Shown: positions 16,945-26,586 of the stretch, piece after piece
How the letters are laid out: the number at the start of each line of letters is the position of its first letter
Position numbering within the stretch: the first letter of the stretch is position 1
Source: UBA4744 sp963718995
Lineage (GTDB): Bacteria; Actinomycetota; Acidimicrobiia; Spongiisociales; UBA4744
Assembly: GCA_963718995.1 (NCBI GenBank)
Contig: CAVRAP010000020.1
Span: forward strand, 186,001-250,000
Direction of reading: 5' to 3'
DNA length: 64,000 nucleotides
The notes under the pieces: model-generated
The model's database searches: none
Told to the model about the DNA's origin: nothing
Seen by the model: only the letters and a program-made list of their open reading frames with translations
Translations under genes and position numbers: made by a program

Positions 16945-18510
16945 CTATGCCATCCGGCCCGCGAGCCGCTGGAAATCCTCGAGGTTCATGCAGCGTTCGA
17001 CGGCTACTGCATACGAGATGAGATTGCGGCGGACCAGATCTGCCAGGGCCTGATCCATGGTCTGCATGCCGTGTTTGCCACCGGCCTGCATCGCCGTTGT
17101 GATCTGATGGTTCTTCGATTCCCGGATGAGGTTCCTGATACCGGAAGTCGCGATCATTACTTCGACTGCTGGTACCCGTCCCTTTCCAGACCGCAAGGGG
17201 ACGAGTTGCTGGGTCATGATGGCCTGAATGGTCGAGGCAAGCTGCACCCGCACCTGTTGCTGCTGGTGAGAAGGAAATACGTCGACCATCCGGTCGATCG
17301 TTTGGGGTGCATCCTGAGTATGCAACGTCGCGAACACGAGGTGGCCGGTCTCAGCAGCCGTTAGGGCGGTCGAGATGGTCTCAAGGTCCCGCAACTCTCC
17401 TACCAGGATCACGTCGGGGTCCTGACGGAGTGCGTGCTTCAGGGCCGGGCCAAACCCAAGGGTATCCGCACCAACCTCTCGTTGATTGACGATGGCCTGC
17501 TTGTGCACGTGGAGGAATTCGATGGGATCCTCGACGGTCAGGATGTGACAGGAGCGCTTGGTGTTCACCATGTCGATCAGGGCCGCCAGAGTCGTCGACT
17601 TACCGGAACCGGTCGGCCCGGTTACCAGGACCAGGCCGCGTTGGAGGTCGGCCAGTTCACCGACCGATGGCGGGATACCCAGTTGCTGGAGGGACATGAT
17701 GTCGGTCGGAATAGCGCGAAAGGCTGCGCCGATCGAATCACGTTGGAAGTACACGTTCATGCGAAAACGACCGCGTCCCGGCACGGGGTGGGAAGCATCG
17801 AGCTCCAGGGTCTCTTCGAGCTTCTCCCGCTGTTTTTCGGTGAGGATGCTGTAGATCATGCGCCGCAACTCGGCCGGTTTCAGAATCGGGAAGTCGGTCA
17901 AGCGCTCGAGTTTCCCGTGCACGCGGATTTGCGGGGGCGAACCGGCAGTGAGGTGCAGGTCGGAACCACCACGATCCAGCTGGATGCCAAGCAGCTCATT
18001 CAAATGCAGCGTCTCGGGTTCCTTGACCGTACCCACCTGGGCCGGCATCCCGGGCTGACGAACGAGCGGAACCTGTTCGATGCCGTGGACAAATTCTATG
18101 GCCCGCTGAATGGCCGCCCGGGTGGCCAATGCCAGCGTGACGCCCACGCCGAGCGCTTTCTCCAGACGCACATGGGTCTCGGGATCAAAGGGATCTGCCA
18201 CGGCCACGACGACCTTCTCGTCCTCGGTACGGACGGGAATGGCCATGAGTTGCCTGGCGGTTGCCGCATCTATCGTCCCCACCGCTTCCGGGTCGAGGAG
18301 CGCATCGTCAAGATCGATGTACAGCATGCCGACCCGGTCGGCGACGGCTCGGAGCAGATCTTCTTCGCGAACGTGTCCGCCGTCGATCAGGAGCTTGGCA
18401 ATCGGGACACCCGTTGCGGTCTCCTTTTCCAGAAGGCCTTCCAGGCTGTCTTTGGAAAGCAACCTGCGATCAACGAGGAGCTCACCGAGTCTGCGTGATG
18501 CTGTGTTCAT
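16945..18510 (-). CDS. pilT: PilT-type ATPase with an extra N-terminal MshEN domain
   Basis: Hexameric ATPase for pilus retraction or twitching. The 521-residue product is much longer than classical PilT (about 350). Residues 1-150 form a MshEN/GspE-N domain (LGELLVDRRLLSKDSLEGLL and VAVADPFDPET). The PilT core follows, with Walker A GPTGSGKST (298-306), the Asp/His boxes, VGELRDLETIS near 370-380 and the PilT hallmark GIRNLIRESKNHQ near residue 465. MshEN domains can bind cyclic-di-GMP in some proteins; that is family knowledge, not shown here. The ATG at 18510 is chosen because it begins the MshEN fold. Confidence 0.9.
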   Translation of the reverse strand: MNTASRRLGELLVDRRLLSKDSLEGLLEKETATGVPIAKLLIDGGHVREEDLLRAVADRVGMLYIDLDDALLDPEAVGTIDAATARQLMAIPVRTEDEKVVVAVADPFDPETHVRLEKALGVGVTLALATRAAIQRAIEFVHGIEQVPLVRQPGMPAQVGTVKEPETLHLNELLGIQLDRGGSDLHLTAGSPPQIRVHGKLERLTDFPILKPAELRRMIYSILTEKQREKLEETLELDASHPVPGRGRFRMNVYFQRDSIGAAFRAIPTDIMSLQQLGIPPSVGELADLQRGLVLVTGPTGSGKSTTLAALIDMVNTKRSCHILTVEDPIEFLHVHKQAIVNQREVGADTLGFGPALKHALRQDPDVILVGELRDLETISTALTAAETGHLVFATLHTQDAPQTIDRMVDVFPSHQQQQVRVQLASTIQAIMTQQLVPLRSGKGRVPAVEVMIATSGIRNLIRESKNHQITTAMQAGGKHGMQTMDQALADLVRRNLISYAVAVERCMNLEDFQRLAGRMA

Positions 18511-18619
18511 TACTCTTTCCAGTTTCCCTTCGAGGCGATTTGCCTCACATGAGTTTCGGCACCGGGTCGCTCCACCTTGAAGGTTTCTGACGGTCGGGAA
18601 ACCATCCCGGGTCAATCCT

Positions 18620-20302
18620 CTAGATGATGACCCGCATGATCTCTTCGATCGAAGTGAACCCCATGGCGACTTTGTCCATACCGTCTTCACGGAGGGTCCG
18701 CATTCCATTGGCGATGGCCGCCTTGGTCAACCGCTCGGTCGCGGCTCGCTCGACGGTCAGCAATTCGATTTCCTCGTTGACGGTCATCAGCTCATGGACT
18801 GCCAATCGTCCTCGATAGCCGGTGTTCGAACAGTGTTTACACCCGACCGCACGGTGCAGGGTCGGCGCTACATCGTGTCCTTCCATCGGGAAGTTGGCTT
18901 CTCGGAGAGCCTCCGCCGTTGGGGTATATGCCTCCTTGCAATGGCTGCACAACCGTCGTGCGAGTCGCTGGGCCAGCACGGCATCGAGCGCCGAACCCAC
19001 CAGGAATGGCTCGACCCCCATCTCAATCAACCGGCTTACGCTGGCAGGAGCGTTGTTGGTGTGGAGGGTGGAGAGCACCAGGTGGCCGGTCAGGGCCGAC
19101 TCGATGGCAATATTCGCCGTCTCCTGGTCGCGGATCTCACCAACCAGCATGATGTCCGGGTCCTGACGGAGGAAAGAACGCAAGGCCGAAGCGAAATTGA
19201 GGCCGGCCTTCTTGTTGACCTGCACCTGGCTGATACCCGGCAACCGGTATTCGACCGGGTCCTCGATCGTCACAATGTTCACTTCGGGCCGGTTCAGGAC
19301 GTTGAGCGTTGCATAGAGCGTGGTCGACTTGCCGGAACCGGTCGGCCCAACGCACAGGATCGTCCCGTACGGTTTGCTGAACGACTCCTCATAACGGCGC
19401 TCGTTCTCACCGAGGAACCCGAGGTCCTTGAGTTCGAGCAGCGCGGTGCTGGTATCGAGCAGTCGCATGACGACTTTCTCACCGTAAATCGTTGGCAGGC
19501 TCGATACGCGAAGGTCGAGTTGCTTGCCTCCGACTTTCAGGTTGATGCGTCCGTCCTGAGGGCGGCGCCGTTCGGCAATATCGATGTCGGCCATGATCTT
19601 CAGACGGCTGACGAGCGCATTAGAGATCGAGCGAGGGGTCCGCATGATCTCGTGAAGCACACCGTCGATCCGGAATCGGACCCTGAGATCTCGTTCGGTT
19701 GGTTCGATGTGAATGTCCGAAGCCCGATCGGCGGAAGCCCTGGTGATCAGCATGTTGACCAGCTTGACGACCGGCGCCTCATCGGCGGCCGCTTCCACGG
19801 CGCTCAGATCGTGCGCTTCGACCGAATCCTCGGCAGCCAGCTCGGCCATATCGGTGACCGAATTGTCGAGCGAGGCCAGACGAGATACTGCGGCTTCCAC
19901 ATCGGAACGCGTGGCCACCTTGAGGACCACCTCACGCCCGGAGATGGCCCGGATGTCGTCAATCGCCAGCACATTGGCCGGGTCAGCCATGGCAATAACG
20001 AGCTTCTCGTCCTCGAAACCGATGGGCAGGGCGGCGTAGCGCCTGGCCAGGGCTTCAGGGATTAATGCTGCGGCGGCGGGGTCGACGGCGCCCTCATCGA
20101 GATCGACGAATTCGATCCCGATGTTCTTGGCGAGTACCCGGACCAGGTCGCGTTCTTCGACCAGGTTCTCCTCTACCAGGACGCGCCCCAGGGGACGACC
20201 AGTCTCGTGGTGGAGGTCAAGGCCTTTCTTGAGAACTTCCTCGGTGACGATGCCCTCCTCGAGGAGGAGCGTCCCGAGATGTCCCGCATCTCGCTGGACC
20301 AT
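18620..20302 (-). CDS. pilB: Type IV pilus extension ATPase PilB
   Basis: Hexameric motor that drives pilus extension. The 560-residue protein has an N-terminal MshEN domain (LGTLLLEEGIVTEEVLKKGL), a GspE-type core with Walker A GPTGSGKSTTLY, the Walker B region ILVGEIRD (written I-M-L-V-G-E-I-R-D) and two CxxC pairs, CSHC and CKHC, that bind zinc in extension ATPases. It starts at the ATG at 20302, seven bases after the DUF4388 gene stop. Together with the next gene it gives extension and retraction motors. Confidence 0.94.
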   Translation of the reverse strand: MVQRDAGHLGTLLLEEGIVTEEVLKKGLDLHHETGRPLGRVLVEENLVEERDLVRVLAKNIGIEFVDLDEGAVDPAAAALIPEALARRYAALPIGFEDEKLVIAMADPANVLAIDDIRAISGREVVLKVATRSDVEAAVSRLASLDNSVTDMAELAAEDSVEAHDLSAVEAAADEAPVVKLVNMLITRASADRASDIHIEPTERDLRVRFRIDGVLHEIMRTPRSISNALVSRLKIMADIDIAERRRPQDGRINLKVGGKQLDLRVSSLPTIYGEKVVMRLLDTSTALLELKDLGFLGENERRYEESFSKPYGTILCVGPTGSGKSTTLYATLNVLNRPEVNIVTIEDPVEYRLPGISQVQVNKKAGLNFASALRSFLRQDPDIMLVGEIRDQETANIAIESALTGHLVLSTLHTNNAPASVSRLIEMGVEPFLVGSALDAVLAQRLARRLCSHCKEAYTPTAEALREANFPMEGHDVAPTLHRAVGCKHCSNTGYRGRLAVHELMTVNEEIELLTVERAATERLTKAAIANGMRTLREDGMDKVAMGFTSIEEIMRVII

Positions 20303-20309
20303 GGCGCGA

Positions 20310-21218
20310 TTACTCACCGGCGTCCTTGGCTTCCTGGACCCGGGCACCGAGACCACGTCTCCGGGCGATGACCGGTACGTCAGGATCCTCGCCGGATCCC
20401 ACGACGTCGGACAGGGCCGACCTGAGGAGCACCTCGTCGTCCCCATCGTCTTCGGCAGGTGGATCCGCCACCGGTTCCGGCGTCACCTGCTGTGATTCAT
20501 GCGGTTCTTCACCGTATCCGTACGCTGCCGGCGGTGGCATGTCGACGATTTCGAGAAGTCCGTCCCGAGCGAGTCCGGCCATGATCTGCGCCACCGTGAA
20601 GTCGGTCATTCCGAGTCGGCGGGCCACCTCTTCGATACTCCCTTCGCCCTGCAATGCCGCCAGGACCCTCCAGGTGGTCGCAGGCAGGGAGATTTCGTTG
20701 CGATCGTCGAGATCGGGAACCATGCGGAGATGGAACGTGATGGCCGGAATCACTTCCTCGATTTCCGACCATTGCGCGTCGCGTTTCTCGGCCTCGGTGA
20801 TGGAGGCGTCGATGTCTACGCGAACCCCGGTGTTGTATCGGGGACCGACGGACTCGGAGAATTCGAAGTCACCATCGGTGCGGCGCATCAAGCGAAAGAT
20901 GACGTCGGCAATCTGATCTGCCACGAGGTCCGTCAGTTGCTGTTCGGTTGCGTCTTCGACCAGGACTTCAACGACGTTCTTCTCGCGACGCTCGACCAGA
21001 ACCCAATCCTGGGAGTCGATCAGACCTGCCCCGACGAGGTCGTCGACGAGGTCTTCCTCTCGACGGGTCGTTGCATAGGTCAGCGAACCGTCGGTGAGGT
21101 AGATCCGACCCTGCAGGTCAGATGCGTCAATTCTCAGCGTCCCGCTCTTTTCCGACCGCGCCAGAAGGCGTAGTACCTCGGGAAGCGGAAAGGCCTCGAG
21201 GGCACCTGTTAGCGACAT
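20310..21218 (-). CDS. DUF4388 (PATAN-type) protein linked to the pilus genes
   Basis: A 302-residue soluble protein, first gene of the pilB operon. The N-terminal 90 residues match the DUF4388 domain (MSLTGALEAFPLPEVLRLLA, then SGTLRI and GRIYLTDGSLTYA). Next come a DNA-binding-like winged-helix stretch (VAALQGEGSIEEVARRLGMTD read as VLAALQGEGSIEEVARRLG) and an acidic, Pro/Glu-rich tail. DUF4388 proteins are common in gliding, pilus and two-component loci of deep-branching bacteria. Its role is unknown; a regulatory or adaptor part for pilus motors is my inference. The start has GGAGG six bases upstream. Confidence 0.75.
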   Translation of the reverse strand: MSLTGALEAFPLPEVLRLLARSEKSGTLRIDASDLQGRIYLTDGSLTYATTRREEDLVDDLVGAGLIDSQDWVLVERREKNVVEVLVEDATEQQLTDLVADQIADVIFRLMRRTDGDFEFSESVGPRYNTGVRVDIDASITEAEKRDAQWSEIEEVIPAITFHLRMVPDLDDRNEISLPATTWRVLAALQGEGSIEEVARRLGMTDFTVAQIMAGLARDGLLEIVDMPPPAAYGYGEEPHESQQVTPEPVADPPAEDDGDDEVLLRSALSDVVGSGEDPDVPVIARRRGLGARVQEAKDAGE

Positions 21219-21259
21219 GAAGACTCCTCCGTACCGACTCCTAGGGAGTTTCGGCGGTC

Positions 21260-22072
21260 CTAACCCGTCGCTTGAGCCTTTTGCAGTGCATCCCGCATCT
21301 CCGCAACCGGTGCGGTCCGACCGGTCCACAGAGTGAAAGAAGCCATGGCTTGTGCCAGCAAGAGATCGGTGCCGGACGCATGCGGCAATCCGGTGCGGCG
21401 CGCCGTCAGCACCGCCGGCGTGGTGGCGCGGGAATATGCCATATCGAGCAACCCGGCTGCTTCTTCAACAATGCGAGGTGGGAGCGACTCTTCGGCCATC
21501 CCGAGAGGGGTCGCGTTCACGACAACAGCGCCGGGGACCACGGTCCCCCACGGCAGCGGGTGCACCTCGACGTCCATGTCGTGAGCGAGACCGACCGCCA
21601 CCTCGAAGCGGCGTGCCGAAACGAACACATCGTGTGCATCGACGGCGATCAACGAGGCCGCCGCCGCGCCTCCGGCTCCCAGAACCAGAACCGGTACATC
21701 ATCGGGGAGGCCGGCTTCCTGCCAGGTCCGGCGGATGCCGTCGATATCCGTGCTGTGCCCGATCAAACGGGACCCTTCGACAACAATGGTGTTAACGGAC
21801 CAGGCTCGCCCGGCTTCATTGGTTCGAACGTCCACCTCCGCGCAGGCCAAGCGTTTGTAGGGCATGGTGACGTTGGCGCCATGCCATCGGCCCTCGCGAA
21901 GCTCCCCACAGGCGCGCCGGAAGCCCGGTTCGTCTACTTGCACGGCCCGGTACGTCCCCGGCAATCCGAGCGCGTCGAGAGCTGCCTGTTGGATGACCGG
22001 CGAAAGAGAGTGGTCGACGGGATCGCCAAACAGGACGAGGTTCCATGGTCCCCTCATGTCGCCGGCCGTCAC
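21260..22072 (-). CDS. aroE: Shikimate dehydrogenase
   Basis: Reduces 3-dehydroshikimate with NADPH. The 270-residue protein has the shikimate-binding GDPVDHSLSPVIQ near residue 16, the catalytic Lys in NVTMPYKRLA, the Asp in GHSTDIDGI, the nucleotide loop LGAGGAAAAS and the C-terminal ASGTDLLLAQA. The start is a GTG overlapping the mltG stop (GTGA); an ATG five codons later is also possible. The alaS-yqgF-mltG-aroE order is typical of Actinomycetota. Confidence 0.94.
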   Translation of the reverse strand: MTAGDMRGPWNLVLFGDPVDHSLSPVIQQAALDALGLPGTYRAVQVDEPGFRRACGELREGRWHGANVTMPYKRLACAEVDVRTNEAGRAWSVNTIVVEGSRLIGHSTDIDGIRRTWQEAGLPDDVPVLVLGAGGAAAASLIAVDAHDVFVSARRFEVAVGLAHDMDVEVHPLPWGTVVPGAVVVNATPLGMAEESLPPRIVEEAAGLLDMAYSRATTPAVLTARRTGLPHASGTDLLLAQAMASFTLWTGRTAPVAEMRDALQKAQATG

Positions 22073-23154
22073 GGAATGAGGCCGTCGTTCACGGCTTGCC
22101 GCTTGAACGCAAGGAACTCGTCGTAGCTGGCCGTGAAAGAATGCTCGCCGGTCGCTGAGGTCAATACGTAGTAGAGATAGTCCGTCTCTGCCGGGGATGC
22201 GGCTGCTTGCAGCGATGCCCGCCCCGGCCCACCGATGGGAGTGGGCGGAAGCCCGGCGAATTTTCTGGTGTTGTACGGCGAGTCAATATCGAGATCCGAA
22301 ACTGTGAGCGACTTCCCGCGTTCCCCTATTGCATAGATAACCGTCGCGTCGATCCCCAGCACCATGGGTGCATCGAGACGGTTGACAACCACGCTGGCTA
22401 TCAAGGGGCGGTCCGCATCGACGCCCGCCTCCGCTTCGATCAACGACGCAATGATGATTCCGTCGTAGACCGTGAGGCCCCGCGATTCCAGCTCCGACCA
22501 ATCGATAGCATCGACCCGCTGCTGCATGGTGTCGGCGAGCCGCTGCAGAATGTCCCGTGGGCCGGCATCGAGAGGGAAATCATACGTATCGGGAAAGAGC
22601 AAGCCCTCCCACGAGAGAGGGTCGGAGGCGGGGCCCGGCAGGAGTGCGGAATCCACTTCGCTCAGCGCCTGCTCAATCTGAGCGGTCTCAAAGTCGGTCT
22701 GTCTGGCGATCTCGTCAAGAATCTCGCTCATCCACAGCCCTTCGCGCACGGTCACGCGAAAGGTCTCGATGATCGGGCCGCGGAACAAGAGGTCGATCAC
22801 AATGTCGTTTGCCATCCCGGTCTCCAGGTCGTAGCGACCCGCCTGCAGGCGTTCGGCTGTTTCCGTCGTGCGAACGGCCAACTCGAATTGGCCGGCCGAC
22901 TCGACAACGCCGGCCTCGGCGAGCAGCACCCCGATCTGACGGGCGGCTGAGCCGGCCGGGATCTCAACCGAAACCGGTAGTCCCGGCTCCAGTCCCGGAG
23001 GCGCCGTCACATCGGAAATCCCGCCCAGTCCACCGACCCAGTCGGCCAGTTCACGGGCACCAAAGTAGGCACCGCCGAGAATCACGAGCAGCAGGGCCAG
23101 CCCACCCAATCGTCGGAGGCCGTCCCGGCGCGGTTCTTGAGGTTCACCAACCAT
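22069..23154 (-). CDS. mltG: Endolytic transglycosylase MltG (YceG-like)
   Basis: Cuts nascent glycan strands in the cell wall. The 361-residue protein has a short cytoplasmic head, one membrane helix (about 15-32), then the YceG domain. The domain has VTVREGLWMSEI, PDTYDFPLDA, the IIIASLIEAEAG motif with the catalytic Glu, VVNRLDAPMVLGIDATVIYA (a conserved stretch) and SPYNTRKFAGLPPTPIGGPG in the C-terminal part. It starts at the ATG at 23154, which overlaps the yqgF stop (TGATG). Sits between yqgF and aroE as in other Actinomycetota. Confidence 0.93.
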   Translation of the reverse strand: MVGEPQEPRRDGLRRLGGLALLLVILGGAYFGARELADWVGGLGGISDVTAPPGLEPGLPVSVEIPAGSAARQIGVLLAEAGVVESAGQFELAVRTTETAERLQAGRYDLETGMANDIVIDLLFRGPIIETFRVTVREGLWMSEILDEIARQTDFETAQIEQALSEVDSALLPGPASDPLSWEGLLFPDTYDFPLDAGPRDILQRLADTMQQRVDAIDWSELESRGLTVYDGIIIASLIEAEAGVDADRPLIASVVVNRLDAPMVLGIDATVIYAIGERGKSLTVSDLDIDSPYNTRKFAGLPPTPIGGPGRASLQAAASPAETDYLYYVLTSATGEHSFTASYDEFLAFKRQAVNDGLIP

Positions 23155-23568
23155 CAGCGGCCGTCCAGATAGTGCTGCAGCATGACCGCCGCCGCCACCT
23201 TGTCGACGACCTCTTTGCGCCGCTGCCGGCTGACGTTGGCACCGATCAACGTTCGCTCGGCCGTCTTCGTTGTGAAACGTTCGTCGGCCAGCTCTATCGG
23301 TAGGCCGGTGATCTCCCCGAACGCGAGCCGCGAGCTTGCGGGCGCCTTTGGTCGATTCGGTCTCCCGCCCGGACATAGCGACCGGAAGCCCGACGACGAT
23401 CAATTCGATTCCGTTGTCTTCGACAAGGTCGAGGAGCTCGCCACCCAGCCGGTGGGAGTCCGCGTCGAGCACGGCGAATGGCTGGGCGGTCAGCTGCAAC
23501 GCGTCGGATATGGCGACACCAATGCGTCGCGTGCCGTAATCGAGCCCCATGACACGACCCAGAGTCAC
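23154..23568 (-). CDS. yqgF: Holliday-junction-resolvase-fold protein YqgF/RuvX; frameshifted as read
   Basis: Small RNase H-fold protein linked to 16S rRNA 5' maturation or Holliday junction resolution. The first part has MGLDYGTRRIGVAISD (7-22) with the first catalytic Asp and VGLPVAMSGRE. The second part, in another frame, has ITGLPIELADERFTT, the RKEVVDKVAAAVMLQ helix and ends YLDGR. The switch is at a run of four C on the plus strand (23315-23318), one base too long. Removing one restores about 137 codons. The start GTG overlaps the alaS stop. A homopolymer error is likely. Confidence 0.88.
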
Positions 23569-26186
23569 ACCTCCGTCAGGGCTCGAGCTGCAGCTTCCCG
23601 GGCAGCGTCGAGAGCCTCATCCAGGCGGTCGCCTTGCGGCCCGCCGGCCTGCGCCAGTTCGGGATCCCGGCTGCCCCCACCTCCGAGGATGCGAGCGGCC
23701 GGGAGAATGATTTCGGCTGCGGACAATCCGCCTGCGACCAGATCGGTGGAAACGGCTCCCAGCAGGGCACCCTTGCCCGCATTGGTACTTCCCAGCACGA
23801 CCACACTGCGACCGAGGCGTTCGCGGACTTGCAGGGCAAGGACCCGCAGTTGGTCCGGGGGCATCTCACCGGCGCCGGCAACCGCCCACCGTGCTTCGCC
23901 AATCGTCTCTGCGGTCTCCGCGATCTCGACTGCTGCCTCCGCGCGTGACTGCTGGCCGATTGCGGCCAGCTTCTCTTCGAGTTCTTTGGCCCGCTCCATG
24001 AGGGCGGCCACCCGGGCGGGCACCTCATCCGGCTGGGCACGGAGCAGGCGACCAACGTCGGTCAGGCGTCTGCGGAGCCCGGCCAGGTACTCATAGGCGT
24101 GGTCGCCGGAGTAGGCCTCGATGCGGCGGAGGTTCGATCCGATTGAGGACTCGCCCATGACTACGAGCGGGCCAACCTGGCCGACCGACGGGGTATGCGT
24201 CCCCCCGCACAGCTCTTTCGAATAGTCGCCAATCTCGACAACGCGAACAACCTCGCCGTACTTGTCACCGAAGAAGGCCAGCGCACCAAGCGCCTGGGCC
24301 TCGTCTTTGCTGGTTTCAAAAGCCCGCACACCAGCGTTGGCGATGACCCTTTCATTGGCCAGACGTTCGACCTCAGCAAACTCGTCCTGGTCCAGACCTC
24401 CGAAGTGACTGAAATCGAATCGCAAGCGGCCGTTTTGGACGAGTGAACCTGCCTGCTGCACATGCTTGCCAAGGACCCGGCGGAGGGCCCAGTGCAGGAC
24501 ATGGGTCCCGGTGTGGCTCTTCCGGATGCCTTCGCGCCGGGGTGAGTCGATCCTCGCCTGAGCATCCTGCCCGACCTGGATGAAACCTTTCGCCACCGTT
24601 GCCCGATGGCCGTTGAGACCGGGCACCCCGGCCTGGGTGTCCTTGACGGTGAGGCGGCCGGTTTCGGTTTCGATCAAACCGGTGTCACCAACCTGCCCAC
24701 CCGCCTCCGCATAGAAGGGAGTCCGATCGAGGAAAACCTCTACCTCCTGGCCTTCCTCAGCTCGATCGATGGTCACGCCATCGCCGAGCAGCGAGAGAAC
24801 CCTGCTCTGGCTCGCTTCCTGGGCGTATCCGAGAAACTCGGTCGGACCGATGTCATCGAGGAGGAGCCGGTAGGCGTCGGCCGTGGCGGCGTCCTCACCG
24901 CCCTTCCAAGCAGCCCGGGCTTTCTGGCGTTGCTCCTCCATCGCAACCTCAAAGGCCTGGTGGTCGACGTCGATGCCCCGTTCTGCTGCGATTTCCTTGG
25001 TGAGCTCGACCGGAAACCCGAACGTGTCGTGCAGTTTGAACGTTGTGTCGCCGGACAGCGCATCACCCTCCGCGATCGAATCGAGCTCGGTTTCCAGCAG
25101 GGTGTGCCCGGACCTCAGCGTCTGACGAAAGCGCCCTTCTTCACGAGTCACAACATCGGTGATGAAGTCCTGCTTACCGTGCAATTCCGGATACCCGGGC
25201 GTCATGACATCCACGGTGGCCTGCACGAGCTCGGGGGTGATGAGACCTTCGCCACCCAACCTCCAGGCGTGCCGGACGGCCCTGCGGAGGATGCGGCGCA
25301 GCACATATCCACGCCCATCGTTCGAGGGAACCACCCCGTCGCCGATGAGGAAGGTCATCGCCCGGCCGTGGTCGGCCAGGACCCGCAACGACACGTCCAC
25401 CATGGGATCTTGGCCATAGGTAACTCCGGCCGACCGGGCAGCTGTGTCGAGGACATGCCGTACGACGTCGATATCGAAAATGCTGGCCGCCCCTTGCATG
25501 ACGGTGGCCATCCGCTCGAGGCCCATTCCCGTGTCGATGCTCTTCGCGGGAAGATCGCCGACGACGTGGTAGGGCTCGTCCTGAATGTTCTGCATGAAAA
25601 CCAGATTCCAGATCTCGACGAACCGCTCCTCGTCGACGACGGGTCCTCCTTCGGGTCCGTATGCCGAACCCCGGTCGTAGAAGATCTCGGAGCTCGGTCC
25701 GCAGGGTCCCGGCACGCCCATCTGCCAGAAGTTGTCGTGGCCGCGACGCTGCAACCGATGAGGCTCAACACCGACCGTATCGAGCCAGATCTCAGCGGCT
25801 TCATCATCGGTCTCATGAACGGTGAACCAGAGAAACTCCGGGTCGATACCGAAAGCCTCCGTGACCAGCTCATAGGCCCACGGTATGGCCTTTTCTTTGA
25901 AATAGTCACCGAAGCTGAAGTTGCCGAGCATTTCGAAGAAGCTGGCGTGGCGAGCGGTCGTCCCGATGATGTCGATATCGACCGTCCGGACACACTTCTG
26001 CGACGAGACCGCTCGCAACCAGGGCGCCTGTTCCTCACCCAGGAAATACGGCTTGAAGGGCACCATGCCGGCGTTGTTCAGCAGCAAGGTCGGGTCGACG
26101 GGGATCAGTGACGACGACGGCCGGATCGTGTGGGAACGTTCTTCGAAGAACTTCAGAAAGGTCGAGCGGAGCTGATTGGAATCCAT
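23565..26186 (-). CDS. alaS: Alanyl-tRNA synthetase
   Basis: Charges tRNA-Ala and edits mischarged Ser/Gly. The 873-residue, full-length enzyme starts MDSNQLRSTFLKFFEERSH, has the class II motifs in the first 250 residues, a zinc-binding editing site with SHTGTHVLHWALR (about residue 555) and ELCGGTHTPSVGQ (about residue 660), and a C-terminal DHHA1-type domain with LGGGGSRDPELAQAGG, the C-Ala glycine-rich signature. Upstream is the DUF6167-type gene, 29 bases away, and downstream yqgF. Confidence 0.96.
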   Translation of the reverse strand: MDSNQLRSTFLKFFEERSHTIRPSSSLIPVDPTLLLNNAGMVPFKPYFLGEEQAPWLRAVSSQKCVRTVDIDIIGTTARHASFFEMLGNFSFGDYFKEKAIPWAYELVTEAFGIDPEFLWFTVHETDDEAAEIWLDTVGVEPHRLQRRGHDNFWQMGVPGPCGPSSEIFYDRGSAYGPEGGPVVDEERFVEIWNLVFMQNIQDEPYHVVGDLPAKSIDTGMGLERMATVMQGAASIFDIDVVRHVLDTAARSAGVTYGQDPMVDVSLRVLADHGRAMTFLIGDGVVPSNDGRGYVLRRILRRAVRHAWRLGGEGLITPELVQATVDVMTPGYPELHGKQDFITDVVTREEGRFRQTLRSGHTLLETELDSIAEGDALSGDTTFKLHDTFGFPVELTKEIAAERGIDVDHQAFEVAMEEQRQKARAAWKGGEDAATADAYRLLLDDIGPTEFLGYAQEASQSRVLSLLGDGVTIDRAEEGQEVEVFLDRTPFYAEAGGQVGDTGLIETETGRLTVKDTQAGVPGLNGHRATVAKGFIQVGQDAQARIDSPRREGIRKSHTGTHVLHWALRRVLGKHVQQAGSLVQNGRLRFDFSHFGGLDQDEFAEVERLANERVIANAGVRAFETSKDEAQALGALAFFGDKYGEVVRVVEIGDYSKELCGGTHTPSVGQVGPLVVMGESSIGSNLRRIEAYSGDHAYEYLAGLRRRLTDVGRLLRAQPDEVPARVAALMERAKELEEKLAAIGQQSRAEAAVEIAETAETIGEARWAVAGAGEMPPDQLRVLALQVRERLGRSVVVLGSTNAGKGALLGAVSTDLVAGGLSAAEIILPAARILGGGGSRDPELAQAGGPQGDRLDEALDAAREAAARALTEV

Positions 26187-26215
26187 GGATGCAACAGGTT
26201 AGTGGGCTGAGGGCC

Positions 26216-26410
26216 TCAGCCCTGCCCGTTTGGCGACCGCAACCTGCTGCCTGCACCTTCGAGAGCGTCGGCAACCGAAAGCACCGCACTGCGACGCAGA
26301 TTGGCCGGGGTCAGGGCTTTCCTGGCCCGCGACACTCTCGCCATCGCCCAGGCCGATCCGCCCACTCCGGCGGTCAAGCCAACGGCGAACCACCAGATCC
26401 GCTTGAACAT
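26216..26410 (-). CDS. Small single-helix membrane protein, DUF6167-type
   Basis: A 64-residue protein starting MFKRIWWFAVGLTAGVGGSA, one N-terminal membrane helix, then a basic amphipathic stretch (RVSRARKALTPANLRRSAV) and SVADALEGAGSRLR. This shape and its place just upstream of alaS match the DUF6167 proteins of streptomycetes and relatives. The function is unknown. I reject a 137-residue version with an unlikely N-terminal extension; the ATG at 26410 lacks a clear ribosome-binding site. Confidence 0.7.
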   Translation of the reverse strand: MFKRIWWFAVGLTAGVGGSAWAMARVSRARKALTPANLRRSAVLSVADALEGAGSRLRSPNGQG

Positions 26411-26586
26411 GAACAAGAGCGTAGCCCGGCACCGACCCCGGCGCGCTTCAGGCCGCCTGCGCGAACAGGCCACCACTGTACGTGGCTGCCCGCCCATGGG
26501 AGGCCTGGTCACGAATCGTGGTAGCAGCATGCGCAGAATCGCACGTGTTTGCGGACTTATGTGACCACTGAGCGTCACAAAGGGGC

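Noticed and set aside
22069..23568. A 499-residue YqgF-MltG fusion
   Set aside because: The fusion is a result of the frameshift in yqgF. The true yqgF end overlaps the mltG start at 23154 in the arrangement normal for Actinomycetota.
26560..26579. CRP/FNR-type operator (TGTGA...TCACA)
   Set aside because: The gap between half-sites is ten bases rather than six, and no CRP-family gene is nearby.
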